From NCBI GenBank assembly GCA_964484675.1, contig CAZAFC010000001.1, positions 177,124 through 241,123 on the forward strand: a stretch of 64,000 bases of DNA. Direction: 5' to 3'. Below are positions 41,582-49,969 of the stretch, one piece after another (the first letter of the stretch is position 1; each line of letters begins with the position of its first letter). The position numbers and the translations under genes were made by a program. Under the pieces are notes generated by a model. The model saw only the letters and a program-made list of their open reading frames with translations. It did not search any database and was not told the origin of the DNA. This DNA comes from CAZAFC01 sp964484675. Lineage in GTDB: Bacteria; Patescibacteriota; Saccharimonadia; Saccharimonadales; UBA4665.

Positions 41582-42061
41582 CTAGCGAAAACGCCGAATC
41601 CCGCGTGCCGTGTCGGTGAGCAGCCGTGCCAAGCCAAGCCAAAACGATCGAAAATACACTGCACTCACCAGGAGTGCGCCCACAACCACCACGGCGTCAT
41701 ACGACAGCCGAGTGTAATAGTTCGCGTCCAGCCGCAGCCAAATCCCCGCTTCATCGGCCACCAGTGCCAGCCCAGCGCCGTACATGCACGCCGCCCAGCG
41801 CAGCGGCTTACCCTCGTGCACCACGGCCGCAAATCCGCCGATCGCCAGCAGCACAAATCCATACGCAAAATGATGGATGTGCGTTCCCTCGATCTGAAGC
41901 CCGGTGCCCGGTGCCAAATGCACCACCAGCCGCGCCGCCAAAAACGTCGGCACAAACGCGCCAAGCACCCAAAACGTGCTTTCATGCGCGCGCTTTTGGA
42001 TCAAATCGCGGTACAGCGCCCCAATTAGCCGCAACACACCGCGAAAGCTTTTCCGAATCAT
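41582..42061 (-). CDS. Membrane protein with HxHHxxYG motif
   Basis: 159 aa with about four or five hydrophobic helices. The loop EGTHIHHFAYG carries three closely spaced His and a later loop has VADEAGIWL, residues that could bind a metal inside the membrane. No family name can be given, but the arrangement suggests a small membrane enzyme rather than a channel. Start fixed at MIRKSFRGV because TATTAT (minus, 42068-42073) is exactly 6 nt upstream; a start 69 bases out would lie beyond the promoter. Confidence 0.65.
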   Translation of the reverse strand: MIRKSFRGVLRLIGALYRDLIQKRAHESTFWVLGAFVPTFLAARLVVHLAPGTGLQIEGTHIHHFAYGFVLLAIGGFAAVVHEGKPLRWAACMYGAGLALVADEAGIWLRLDANYYTRLSYDAVVVVGALLVSAVYFRSFWLGLARLLTDTARGIRRFR

Positions 42062-42278
42062 ATCCTCATAATAGCAAAGCCGGCGCGAAAAGCGGTCGCA
42101 TGCTTTTCGCGGCAAGGATGATTCTGCCACAATCTTTCGTCACAATCGTGCCACACCGCGTAAAAGCATGTATTCGGCCAGAAGCCACTGGCACTGCTCG
42201 CAAAGCCTGTGGACAGCTCACCAAAACGCGATTTAGGCTTCGTCTAAGCATGAGTATGTTATAGAATAGACAAGTTAT

Positions 42279-44081
42279 ATGAATGATGACACACGGCGCA
42301 ATCACCACGCTAGTCTTGATGGCTTTATCGTCCGTCCGGCTTCACGCGAGCGGCGGCAAGCCACAACTCCGGCGAGTGCGCCCGCGCATTTGCCGGATCG
42401 TCGCGCTTATCGACACAGCGCTCAGCCAGCAGCGCCCGTGCATCGTTCACCGCTGCTCCAGCATCCGGCAAGTGCTCCTTCTCCCAAGTCTGCTGCGAGT
42501 AAAGTTGCGGCTGGCGGCGGCGTAGCTCAAGCCGAAACGCCAAGCGTCTATCCGCGCGGGCTGATTACCGGTGAGCCGCTCATCGAGCCCGAGCACAAGC
42601 GTCGCCGCCGCCGAAAAGGCGAGCGCTCGCGCAAACGAGCGTTGCAATCAACGGCAGCTGGCAGCCACCAAAAGCGACCCTACTGGCGCCGTCCAGTGCT
42701 GATGCCGGTTACCGTGCTCGCAATTTTGGCCGTCCTGTGTGGTGGCTGGCTCGGCTGGAAAATCTACCACAACACCTCTAAAGTCTTCGGCTACAAAAAC
42801 CCGCTGCAACTGTTCAGCGTCTTTAAGCCAGTGCCGCTCAAAAGTCAGAACGACCGTGTGAATATTCTTTTGGCCGGCGACTCGGCAGATCGCACGGACA
42901 GCGCTGGCGGTGGCGACCTCACTGACTCTATTATGGTGCTCAGTGTGAACACCAAAACCAAAGCCGCCACCATGATTAGCGTTCCGCGCGACACCTGGGT
43001 GCAGATGCCGAGCGGCGGGCACGCCAAAATCAACGCCGCCAATACGCTCAGCAATTTCTCCCAGAACGGCTATCCAGCCGGCGGCATGGGCGCGCTCGAA
43101 TCTGTTATCACCACCAACCTCGGCATTCCGATCAACTATTATGCCCTCATTAATTACACCGCATTCAAAGACATGGTCGACGCCGTCGGCGGCATCACCG
43201 TCACTATCCAAAGCTCCGATCCGCGCGGCCTCTACGATCCCAGCCGTAATGTCAGCTACGGCGGCGGCCCGCTCGTCAAGCTGGCCAACGGCCCGCAAGC
43301 TCTCAACGGCGTGCAAGCGCTTGGCCTGGCCCGCGCGCGCGGCGACGCTTGGGGATCGTATGGCTTTCCGCAGAGCGATTTCGACCGCACCACCCATCAG
43401 CGTCAAATGCTGGTCGCCCTCAAAACTAAGGTCGCGACCGCCGGAGTCATCTCAAATCCGCTCAAAGTCGGCAGCTTGTTCGACGCTATCGGCAATAACA
43501 TCAAAACCGACATGAAGCTCGACGAAGTCGAGAGTTTCTACAGTCTCACCAAAGATATCAATAACAATAATATCGACTCTCAGAATATTAATACGCTCAT
43601 TTCGGGCAAAACGCTGCTCGCTAATTACAACACGCCCGACGGCCAGGAAGCGCTGATCCCGGCGGCGGGCGTCGACGATTTCAGCCAGATCGCCGCTGCC
43701 ATTACCAAGCTGTTGTCGAACGACCCCGTGGTGCACGAAGCGCCGACCGTCACGGTGCTCAACGGCGGCAATATTGCCGGGCTAGCCAGCAAAGAGGGCA
43801 CCGTGCTCACGGGCAAGAATTTCACCGTGGCTGGTGTGGCCGACGCACCCAAATCCTATGCCACCACCGAAATCGTCGACCTCTCCGGCGGCAAAAAACC
43901 TGCAAGTCTTGCTGCGCTCAAAGCACTTTTCAGCGGCAGCACTGTCGTCACCAGCGATCCAGGCATCGGCTCGTACACATCCGACTTCGTGGTCGTACTC
44001 GGCACAAACCAAAAAGCTCCGGTTACACCAAGCTCATCAGCCGACGTCACCGCCACGCCAACCCCGACAAACAGCGACTAG
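42279..44081 (+). CDS. LytR-CpsA-Psr (LCP) family ligase
   Basis: 600 aa. A long polar N terminus (1-130, Arg/Ala/Pro rich), one membrane helix (about 143-165), the LCP domain (about 195-390: ILLAGDSADRTDSAGGGD, SVPRDTW, HAKINAAN, and the Asp/Arg-rich ALGLARARGD), then a LytR C-terminal domain (about 490-580: PTVTVLNGGNIAGLASKEGT). LCP proteins move polymers from a lipid carrier onto the cell wall outside the membrane. A TAGAAT (42262-42267) lies 11 nt before the ATG. It belongs with MurA, MurB and the GT2/deacetylase genes in envelope building. Confidence 0.93.
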   Translation: MNDDTRRNHHASLDGFIVRPASRERRQATTPASAPAHLPDRRAYRHSAQPAAPVHRSPLLQHPASAPSPKSAASKVAAGGGVAQAETPSVYPRGLITGEPLIEPEHKRRRRRKGERSRKRALQSTAAGSHQKRPYWRRPVLMPVTVLAILAVLCGGWLGWKIYHNTSKVFGYKNPLQLFSVFKPVPLKSQNDRVNILLAGDSADRTDSAGGGDLTDSIMVLSVNTKTKAATMISVPRDTWVQMPSGGHAKINAANTLSNFSQNGYPAGGMGALESVITTNLGIPINYYALINYTAFKDMVDAVGGITVTIQSSDPRGLYDPSRNVSYGGGPLVKLANGPQALNGVQALGLARARGDAWGSYGFPQSDFDRTTHQRQMLVALKTKVATAGVISNPLKVGSLFDAIGNNIKTDMKLDEVESFYSLTKDINNNNIDSQNINTLISGKTLLANYNTPDGQEALIPAAGVDDFSQIAAAITKLLSNDPVVHEAPTVTVLNGGNIAGLASKEGTVLTGKNFTVAGVADAPKSYATTEIVDLSGGKKPASLAALKALFSGSTVVTSDPGIGSYTSDFVVVLGTNQKAPVTPSSSADVTATPTPTNSD

Positions 44082-44096
44082 CCCACGCAAGTCAGA

Positions 44097-44131
44097 AATA
44101 CCCGAGCACCCTCTTGGACGCTCGGGTATTC
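44097..44131 (+). terminator. Terminator of the LCP gene
   Basis: Perfect 11-bp stem AATACCCGAGC/GCTCGGGTATT, loop 12 nt, 15 nt after the stop. Confidence 0.75.
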
Positions 44132-44235
44132 GCGTATGCATCAAGGCTCCTGGCCCTTTGGCAAACCAGCCAGTGATGTCACGCCACCACGCTGAGCTAG
44201 TTCGTTGAGCCACCGATCACACGTTGGCTTGCTGG

Positions 44236-44745
44236 CTATTCGATGCCCACCAGCCGCAAAATGCGCGCCGGCTTGTTGCGCATGTTTTTGAGCGTGATGT
44301 AATCCTTGATGCGTTTGCCAAGCAGCTGCTGGCCAAGCGGGCTTTTGTCCGAAATGCGCCCCTCGCTCGGGTCGGCCTCAACCGAGTCCACCAGCACATA
44401 GGTGATTTCCTGGCCGTCGTCCCCGCGCAGTTTCACGCTTGACCCCAGCCGCACATGGCGTTCCCGTTTGCGACTGATCGGCTGGATCACCTCAGCCTCC
44501 GCCAGCACATTCTCAATGCGCTCAATTTCAGCATCCACAAACCGAATGCTGTTCATAGTCTGAATGCAGCCCGAATCTTCGTGCGAAGCACTTGCCTGCT
44601 GCTCAGCCACGGCGCGAAACGTCATAACACGGCGGCGGCGCTCTGCTCGCAGTTCTTGTAATTTGCTGGTCAGCGAGGTAAGCCCATCGCGCGTCAGCCG
44701 ATACCGCTTGTGCAGATTCTTCTTTCGCATGGCGATTGTTTTCAT
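44236..44745 (-). CDS. GreA/GreB-like transcript cleavage factor homologue
   Basis: 169 aa. Start chosen at MKTIAMRKKN by AAGGAGG 4 nt upstream; a start 180 bases further out has no support. A basic N-terminal tail precedes a helical hairpin (about 20-95: LTSKLQELRAERRRRVMTFR, then FVDAEIERIENVLAEAEV) and the FKBP-like C-terminal domain (about 105-165: RLGSSVKLRGDDGQEITYVL, then ISDKSPLGQQLLGK). The tip of the hairpin lacks the usual DD/E pair of GreA (here the region is AVAEQQASASHEDSG), so transcript cleavage is uncertain; it could be a Rnk- or GreA-like RNA-polymerase-binding regulator. Confidence 0.82.
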   Translation of the reverse strand: MKTIAMRKKNLHKRYRLTRDGLTSLTSKLQELRAERRRRVMTFRAVAEQQASASHEDSGCIQTMNSIRFVDAEIERIENVLAEAEVIQPISRKRERHVRLGSSVKLRGDDGQEITYVLVDSVEADPSEGRISDKSPLGQQLLGKRIKDYITLKNMRNKPARILRLVGIE

Positions 44746-44981
44746 ATACCCTCCTTTTTCGTTCATTCGAACGTACTGTAAGCATAACGACCGAAGCTGA
44801 AGGCATACTGTGGGAAATATCACTGCCGAAATCGCTGGAAAACTTCGACAGATATATCTGGTCGTGCAAGGGGTATTTTCTACACCAAACCAAGAGTCTC
44901 GCAGGGTAGTCGTTAGATATCTCATATCCCAAAAAGGTAAGCTCGGTTATCATACACTGGTAATAAACGGGAAGGAGCGAC

Positions 44982-45203
44982 ATGGCAGAGGGACCAGGAC
45001 GCGGCTGGCACGGCGACCCGGAAGGGCACGCGCGAGCCGGTAAAACCGGAGGACAACGCAGTGGCGGAAACTTCAAACGAGACCGAGCAAAAGCAAGCCG
45101 CGCAGGCAAGCGAAGTGGCGGAAATTTCGCTAACAATCCAGAAAAAGCAAGCCTTGCGGGACGCATTGGCGGTAGTCGCACTCTCAAACGAGCGACAAGC
45201 TGA
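44982..45203 (+). CDS. KGG/con-10-type stress protein
   Basis: 73 aa, almost entirely Gly, Arg, Lys, Ala and Ser, with the repeated motif GGNFKRDRAKASRAGKRSGG and GGNFANNPEKASLAGRIGG typical of general stress proteins of the YciG/con-10 family. These are disordered, induced by stress or stationary phase, and may bind nucleic acids. AAGGAG lies 4 nt before the ATG. It faces the FolC gene across a shared terminator. Confidence 0.85.
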   Translation: MAEGPGRGWHGDPEGHARAGKTGGQRSGGNFKRDRAKASRAGKRSGGNFANNPEKASLAGRIGGSRTLKRATS

Positions 45204-45225
45204 GCGGCGATGGTTTGGCACATTC

Positions 45226-45260
45226 AGCCGGCGAAAGGTGCCGCGGCTGTTTCGCCGGCT
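45226..45260. terminator. Bidirectional terminator between the KGG and FolC genes
   Basis: Perfect 11-bp stem AGCCGGCGAAA/TTTCGCCGGCT with a 13-nt loop, overlapping the FolC stop codon. Confidence 0.65.
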
Positions 45261-46536
45261 AGCCGTCGAAAGCACGATCAAGCTCGCGCTTGATTTGCCC
45301 AAGCACATACAGCGAGCCCGTCACAAGGAGCACTTCTTCCGGTCGCGATAGCAGCATGCGCCAGGCGTGAGCGAGATTTGGCTCGGATGCGACGTTGGTA
45401 AGGCCGGCATTGGTTATGGCCTGAGCCAGTTCGTGCGCATCAACCGCCGGATGGCCTTCTATCTTGAATTCAGTGGCAATGACTGCGTGCGCAAACCGTG
45501 CCAGCTCATGGGCGCAATCCGGCACACGCCGCTGCTCGGTTGCGAGCATGGCCGTGAGCACCGCGATCGGGCGCTCAGCATATGTTTCATGGAGACTTTG
45601 GCGCAGCGCAGCCATCTTTTGGCCGTTGTGCGCACCGTCGAGCAGGATGATTTTGTCGCCAAGCGCATGTTTTTCGAGCCGGCCCGGGATCCGGATCCGA
45701 GCCGCCGCCAGCCGGGCTTGAGCCGTGAGTGCCGTATGATTCTCACGTTCCAAAAACCACGTGACCGCCTGCAATGCGAGCGCAAAATTTCGACGTTGAA
45801 ACAGGGGCAGAAAGGCGAACTTCGGGCCAAGCGGTAGCTGGTCAAACGTATGCAAATCGGCAGATTTTTGCTGCGCGCGCAGTGCGATCGGCGCCATTAC
45901 GTCGCGCGACTGCTCATAGCAAAACACCGCGTTGTGGAGCTGGATGATGCCAGCCTTCTGCGCAGCGATTTCGCCAAATGTATGGCCCAGGATATTTGTG
46001 TGGTCAAGACCAATGTCGGTAATTATGCAAACTTTGTCGGCTCGCATGATAGTGTTGGTGGCGTCGAGCAAACCGCCCAAACCAACCTCGATCACCGCCA
46101 CATCCACGCCAGCGCGCGCGAATTCCCAAAACGCAAACGCCATCACCAGTTCAAAATACGTCGGCACAATCCCGCTCTCGTCCACAAGCTCAAGAAACAC
46201 GCTCAGCTCAGCGCCAAACGCATGCTCGGGCAGCGGCTCAAGCCCGATCTGCACCCGCTCGTTCACCGTGTACGTGTAGGGCGAAACGGTCAAGCCGGTT
46301 TTGTAGCCAGCCTGCTTGAGCAGCGCCGCCGCGTAATACGCTGTGGACGTTTTACCAGAGGTGCCGGCCACGTGCACTACCTTGTACCGATGCTGCGGAT
46401 TATCCAAGAAATCGAGCAGGCGCTCCATGTGCTCGAGCGTGTACGCCTTGCGCGACAACCGCCGCGGCTCAAAATGCGCCAGCTCAGCCTCAATATCCGT
46501 AAATGTTGTCAATGATTTTCGTTGGTCATGCGCCAT
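45259..46536 (-). CDS. folC: Folylpolyglutamate synthase / Mur-ligase family protein (FolC-like)
   Basis: 425 aa. ATP-binding loop VAGTSGKTSTAYYAAALL near residue 57, the segment SPYTYTVNERVQIG, MurM/FolC middle motifs VIEVGLGGLLDATN, TDIGLDHTNILGHT and the C-terminal LDGAHNGQKMAAL and PEEVLLVTGSLYVLG. It adds glutamate to folates (or dihydropteroate) in the cytosol, working with FolD and GlyA. No strong ribosome site is seen; AAGG lies 11 nt upstream. A full-length, intact family member. Confidence 0.93.
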   Translation of the reverse strand: MAHDQRKSLTTFTDIEAELAHFEPRRLSRKAYTLEHMERLLDFLDNPQHRYKVVHVAGTSGKTSTAYYAAALLKQAGYKTGLTVSPYTYTVNERVQIGLEPLPEHAFGAELSVFLELVDESGIVPTYFELVMAFAFWEFARAGVDVAVIEVGLGGLLDATNTIMRADKVCIITDIGLDHTNILGHTFGEIAAQKAGIIQLHNAVFCYEQSRDVMAPIALRAQQKSADLHTFDQLPLGPKFAFLPLFQRRNFALALQAVTWFLERENHTALTAQARLAAARIRIPGRLEKHALGDKIILLDGAHNGQKMAALRQSLHETYAERPIAVLTAMLATEQRRVPDCAHELARFAHAVIATEFKIEGHPAVDAHELAQAITNAGLTNVASEPNLAHAWRMLLSRPEEVLLVTGSLYVLGQIKRELDRAFDG

Positions 46537-46659
46537 GCGCGTCAGCCTTTTCGTTCAACATATCTATCTTACGACAATATGCACGGTTTGGTCACGAAAA
46601 GCGCCAGCTGCAGGCATTAGTTGGTCGCCACGCTCATCACAGAATGCATGTATAACAAA

Positions 46660-46687
46660 ATGAAAAGAGCCTCCAAGAGGCTCTTTG
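46660..46687 (-). terminator. Terminator of tRNA-Arg (TCG)
   Basis: 8-bp stem AAAGAGCC/GGCTCTTT, loop TCCAAGA, followed on the minus strand by TTTTCATTTT. Confidence 0.85.
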
Positions 46688-46695
46688 GTGACACA

Positions 46696-46772
46696 TGGTA
46701 CGCTCGGCAGGACTCGAACCTGCGACCTCTTGGTTCGAAGCCAAGTACTCTATCCAGCTGAGCTACGAGCGC
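46696..46772 (-). tRNA. tRNA-Arg (anticodon TCG)
   Basis: 77 nt with encoded CCA. Acceptor GCGCTCG/CGAGCGT, anticodon arm CTTGG-CTTCGAA-CCAAG giving TCG, T arm GCAGG-TTCGAGT-CCTGC. It should read CGN codons by wobble. Confidence 0.95.
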
Positions 46773-46909
46773 GCACTGCTGCCTATTATATCAGATTGGC
46801 GGTAATACGCACGCCATTTGCTACAGCCATCCTGGCAACGCCCACATCAGGGAATCCGACTATGGCTTGCCGTGCGAAGTTAGTTATCCGTTCATGCAAT
46901 TATGCGCGG

Positions 46910-49015
46910 CTACTTGTTGGTCGGCTTGTCTTTGGCGTCATCGGCGACTTCGGCACGGAACAATTTGCTGGGCCACCACATCCAGCGGCCAAGATCGAGC
47001 GTCAACGCGGTCACCAGCACCGAGCGCACGATGAACGTATCCAGCAGCACGCCAAGTCCGACAGCGATACCGATTTCAGCCAATCCGGTGAGCGGCAACG
47101 TCGCGAGCACCGAGAACGTGCCGGCCAGCACGAGACCAGCCGAAGTAATCACAGCGCCGGTGGTCCGCAGGCCGATCCGTGCAGCACGCCGCGTGCCGGT
47201 TTGGGCGGTTTCTTCGCGGATGCGAGTCATCAGGAAAATGTTGTAGTCAATGCCAAGTGCCACCAGGAACACGAAGGCGAACAGCGGGAAGGACGAATCG
47301 GCGCCGCCAAAATGCCACGCATGCGTGAACAGCAAGCCACAAATGCCAAGTGTTGCGGCGAACGAAAGCACCACAGTCGCAATCAGTACCGCCGGTGCGA
47401 CCAGCGAGCGGAGCAGCAGCGCCAAAATCACCAGCACCACGAGCAGAACGAGCGGAATCACTACCATTGTGTCATGGCGCGAGGCTTGCTCGGTGTCAAA
47501 GTTCGTCGCTGTAAAGCCGCCGGCTTGTGCAGCCGCGTCGGGCACGGCATGAATCGCCGCGCGTACCTGCTTGATTGTGTCGAAAGCCGCTGTGCTATCG
47601 GGCTCGGCAGTCAGCGTCGCCTCAATCAAAGCTCGATCACCCTTCACGACTGGCTGAGTAATCGACGTGATGCCCGATACGCCCATCAGTGCTTGGTGAA
47701 CAGCCGGAGCGGCAGATGCTTTGCCGATCACAACCACGGGCTGGCCAGCTCCAGCAGCTGGGAAGTGCCTGGTGATAATCTGCTGGCCGATCACCGAATT
47801 CTGCGTCGTTCGATACATGTGATCGTTCGAAAGGCCATTGGCATGCAGGGCCGTCAAGCCCAGCGTGCAGAGGAGCAAAACGACAGTCGTGCCAACCCAA
47901 ATCGTGCGCGGACGGCGCGCAATGCCCCGGCCGATCTTCGCCCATACGCCGCGGCTCGACGGCACGTCGTCACCAAATCGCGGCACGAGCGGCCAGAACA
48001 GCCAGCGGCCAAACACCACCAGCAGTACCGGCAGCAGCGAAATCATCACCAGCAAGCCCACGCCAATGCCGATGGCGCTCACCGGCCCAAGACCCTTCGT
48101 TGAGTTGAGCTGCGCCACGAGCAAACACAGCATACCTACAACCACCGTAGACGCGCTGGCAATAATGGCCGGCCCAGCTCGGTGCAGCGCCAGGGCCATC
48201 GCCTCGTGGCGGTCCTTGTAGCGGTGCAATTCTTCGCGGTAGCGGGCAATGAGCAGCAGCGCGTAATCGGTCGAGGCGCCGAAAACCAGCACTGTCAAAA
48301 TCCCGCCACTCTGCGCGTTGACCGTCAAGCCAGCGTGTTTGGCAAGCAGATAAATCAGCCCTTGCGCGCACGTCAGCGCCACGCCCGCCGAAAGCACCGG
48401 CAGCAGCCAGAGCAACGGGCTGCGGTACGTCACGAGCAAAAGCACCGTTACCACTCCGAGTGCCGCGAACAAAAGCGTGCCGTCGATCCCCTTAAATGCC
48501 TTGCTCGAGTCGGCGGCAATGCCCACCGGGCCAGCCACGTACATGTGCAGCCGCGAGTCTTTACCCGTATTGGCGATGGATGAGAACTTATTGGCCACGC
48601 CGGCAATGTTGTCGTAGCCTTGCTTGCCGGGGTCAACCGCCAGCACGATTTCGGCGGCCTGGCCGTCGCTCGAGAACACCGGGCCAGAAACCTTGCGCAC
48701 CACATGCTCAACGCTGGTGTACTGCGTAGCATCGGCCGCCACTTTGGCCCGATCGGCTGCGCTCAAACCGTCCGCACGGTTGTACACAATGACTGCGGGG
48801 GTGAGATTTGAAGCCTCAAATCGATTCAGTGCATTGAGCACCTCAGTTGACTCGGCCTTGGCGGGCAGCCAAGTGGAAGCGTCGTTCGATTCGGCGCCCT
48901 GGAGCTTCCCGGCCAGCGGCCCAAACATGCCCATGGCCACGATCCACGCCGCCAGCACAACCCATTTCATCCAGCGGCTGGTCATTACGGTTGCTACTTT
49001 ATGCGATTTGCTCAT
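46910..49015 (-). CDS. MMPL-family (RND-type) membrane transporter
   Basis: 701 aa with twelve hydrophobic helices in the RND layout: helix 1 (about 15-38), a large extracytoplasmic loop (about 39-165), five helices (about 170-365), a second loop (about 390-520) and the last helices (about 525-690). GGILTVLVFGASTDYALLLI and LVALGIDYNIFLMTRIREE carry the conserved GxxxDY/ GxDYN segments of MMPL proton-driven transporters. Such proteins move lipids or small molecules; this one is likely an envelope or drug transporter. No regulator is adjacent; no clear ribosome site. Confidence 0.92.
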   Translation of the reverse strand: MSKSHKVATVMTSRWMKWVVLAAWIVAMGMFGPLAGKLQGAESNDASTWLPAKAESTEVLNALNRFEASNLTPAVIVYNRADGLSAADRAKVAADATQYTSVEHVVRKVSGPVFSSDGQAAEIVLAVDPGKQGYDNIAGVANKFSSIANTGKDSRLHMYVAGPVGIAADSSKAFKGIDGTLLFAALGVVTVLLLVTYRSPLLWLLPVLSAGVALTCAQGLIYLLAKHAGLTVNAQSGGILTVLVFGASTDYALLLIARYREELHRYKDRHEAMALALHRAGPAIIASASTVVVGMLCLLVAQLNSTKGLGPVSAIGIGVGLLVMISLLPVLLVVFGRWLFWPLVPRFGDDVPSSRGVWAKIGRGIARRPRTIWVGTTVVLLLCTLGLTALHANGLSNDHMYRTTQNSVIGQQIITRHFPAAGAGQPVVVIGKASAAPAVHQALMGVSGITSITQPVVKGDRALIEATLTAEPDSTAAFDTIKQVRAAIHAVPDAAAQAGGFTATNFDTEQASRHDTMVVIPLVLLVVLVILALLLRSLVAPAVLIATVVLSFAATLGICGLLFTHAWHFGGADSSFPLFAFVFLVALGIDYNIFLMTRIREETAQTGTRRAARIGLRTTGAVITSAGLVLAGTFSVLATLPLTGLAEIGIAVGLGVLLDTFIVRSVLVTALTLDLGRWMWWPSKLFRAEVADDAKDKPTNK

Positions 49016-49108
49016 ATTATCACCATGTTATTTGACTTAAGCGTAGCACAATTTCAGGCGAATTGTATGCACGTGTTGCGGATTTTTCGGATGCGGTATG
49101 ATAGAAGC

Positions 49109-49852
49109 ATGATTTCACGGAATGGGTTTGTACTTTGGATCGTGGCCGGTCTGGCGCTGGCGGTGATTTTTGTGGCGATCGAAGCGGCGTTCATTGCTTG
49201 GAATGGCCGCCCCGTGCCGGCGCCCACAATTCCCCGCGAGCAAGCGCTGGGCGCGGGGCCGCCTCTGTCGTATGTCGTGATGGGCGACAGCACCGCGGTC
49301 GGCCAGGGCGCACCGTACGAGCAGGGCATCGCGCGGCAGAGTGCCGAATTCTTGGCCGAAACCCACCGCGTGCAACTTACGAATACTGGCGTTTCCGGTG
49401 CGCGGCTGGCGGATGTGGCTCGCACGCAGCTCAAGCAAGCGAACGCAGCAAAACCCGACATCGTGCTGCTTTCTGTCGGCGCCAACGACGCAGTGCATCT
49501 GACGTCCGGACCTTCGGCCGAGCAGTCTTTGCAGGCCATTGTCGCGAGCCTGCGCGCCGCCAACCCACACGTCAAGATCGTGGTCACCGGCTGCCCCGCG
49601 ATGGGCTCAATTGCACGTTTTCCCTGGCCAGCAAAGCAAATACTTGGGCTGCGCACCCGCCAGATGAACGCTGTATTCGATCGGGCCGTCCGGCGCGATC
49701 AGCTTATCCCGGCACCAATTGCCACTCGCACCGGAGCAGCATTTTTGGCTGACAAAACCCTGTTTGCCCGCGACAATTTCCACCCAAATGCCCGCGGCTA
49801 CGCGCTCTGGACGCCCGTTATTGCCGAGGCGCTCGCTACGGCTTCGCGGTAA
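49109..49852 (+). CDS. SGNH/GDSL hydrolase, membrane-anchored
   Basis: 247 aa. Membrane helix at about residues 8-30, then an SGNH domain with block I YVVMGDSTAVGQGAPYE (catalytic Ser), block II NTGVSGARLAD, block III SVGANDAVHL and block V DNFHPNARGY carrying Asp and His. All catalytic parts are present, unlike the truncated copy at 1.8-2.1 kb. Expected to remove acyl or acetyl groups from an envelope glycan outside the membrane. Start fixed because TATGAT (49097-49102) lies exactly 6 nt upstream; earlier in-frame ATGs are rejected. Confidence 0.92.
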   Translation: MISRNGFVLWIVAGLALAVIFVAIEAAFIAWNGRPVPAPTIPREQALGAGPPLSYVVMGDSTAVGQGAPYEQGIARQSAEFLAETHRVQLTNTGVSGARLADVARTQLKQANAAKPDIVLLSVGANDAVHLTSGPSAEQSLQAIVASLRAANPHVKIVVTGCPAMGSIARFPWPAKQILGLRTRQMNAVFDRAVRRDQLIPAPIATRTGAAFLADKTLFARDNFHPNARGYALWTPVIAEALATASR

Positions 49853-49969
49853 TTGTCGCGAGTACCACGCGACCATCGCAAGCACAAAAAATGCACCAAA
49901 CCGGGCATTATTATCAAATTATTACCTTGGCCAATACAGCCATGCACCCCTGCGCCGACGCTATCTGCG

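Noticed and set aside
46685..48103. 472-codon plus-strand frame over tRNA-Arg and the transporter
   Set aside because: It runs through a tRNA and opposite the MMPL motifs.
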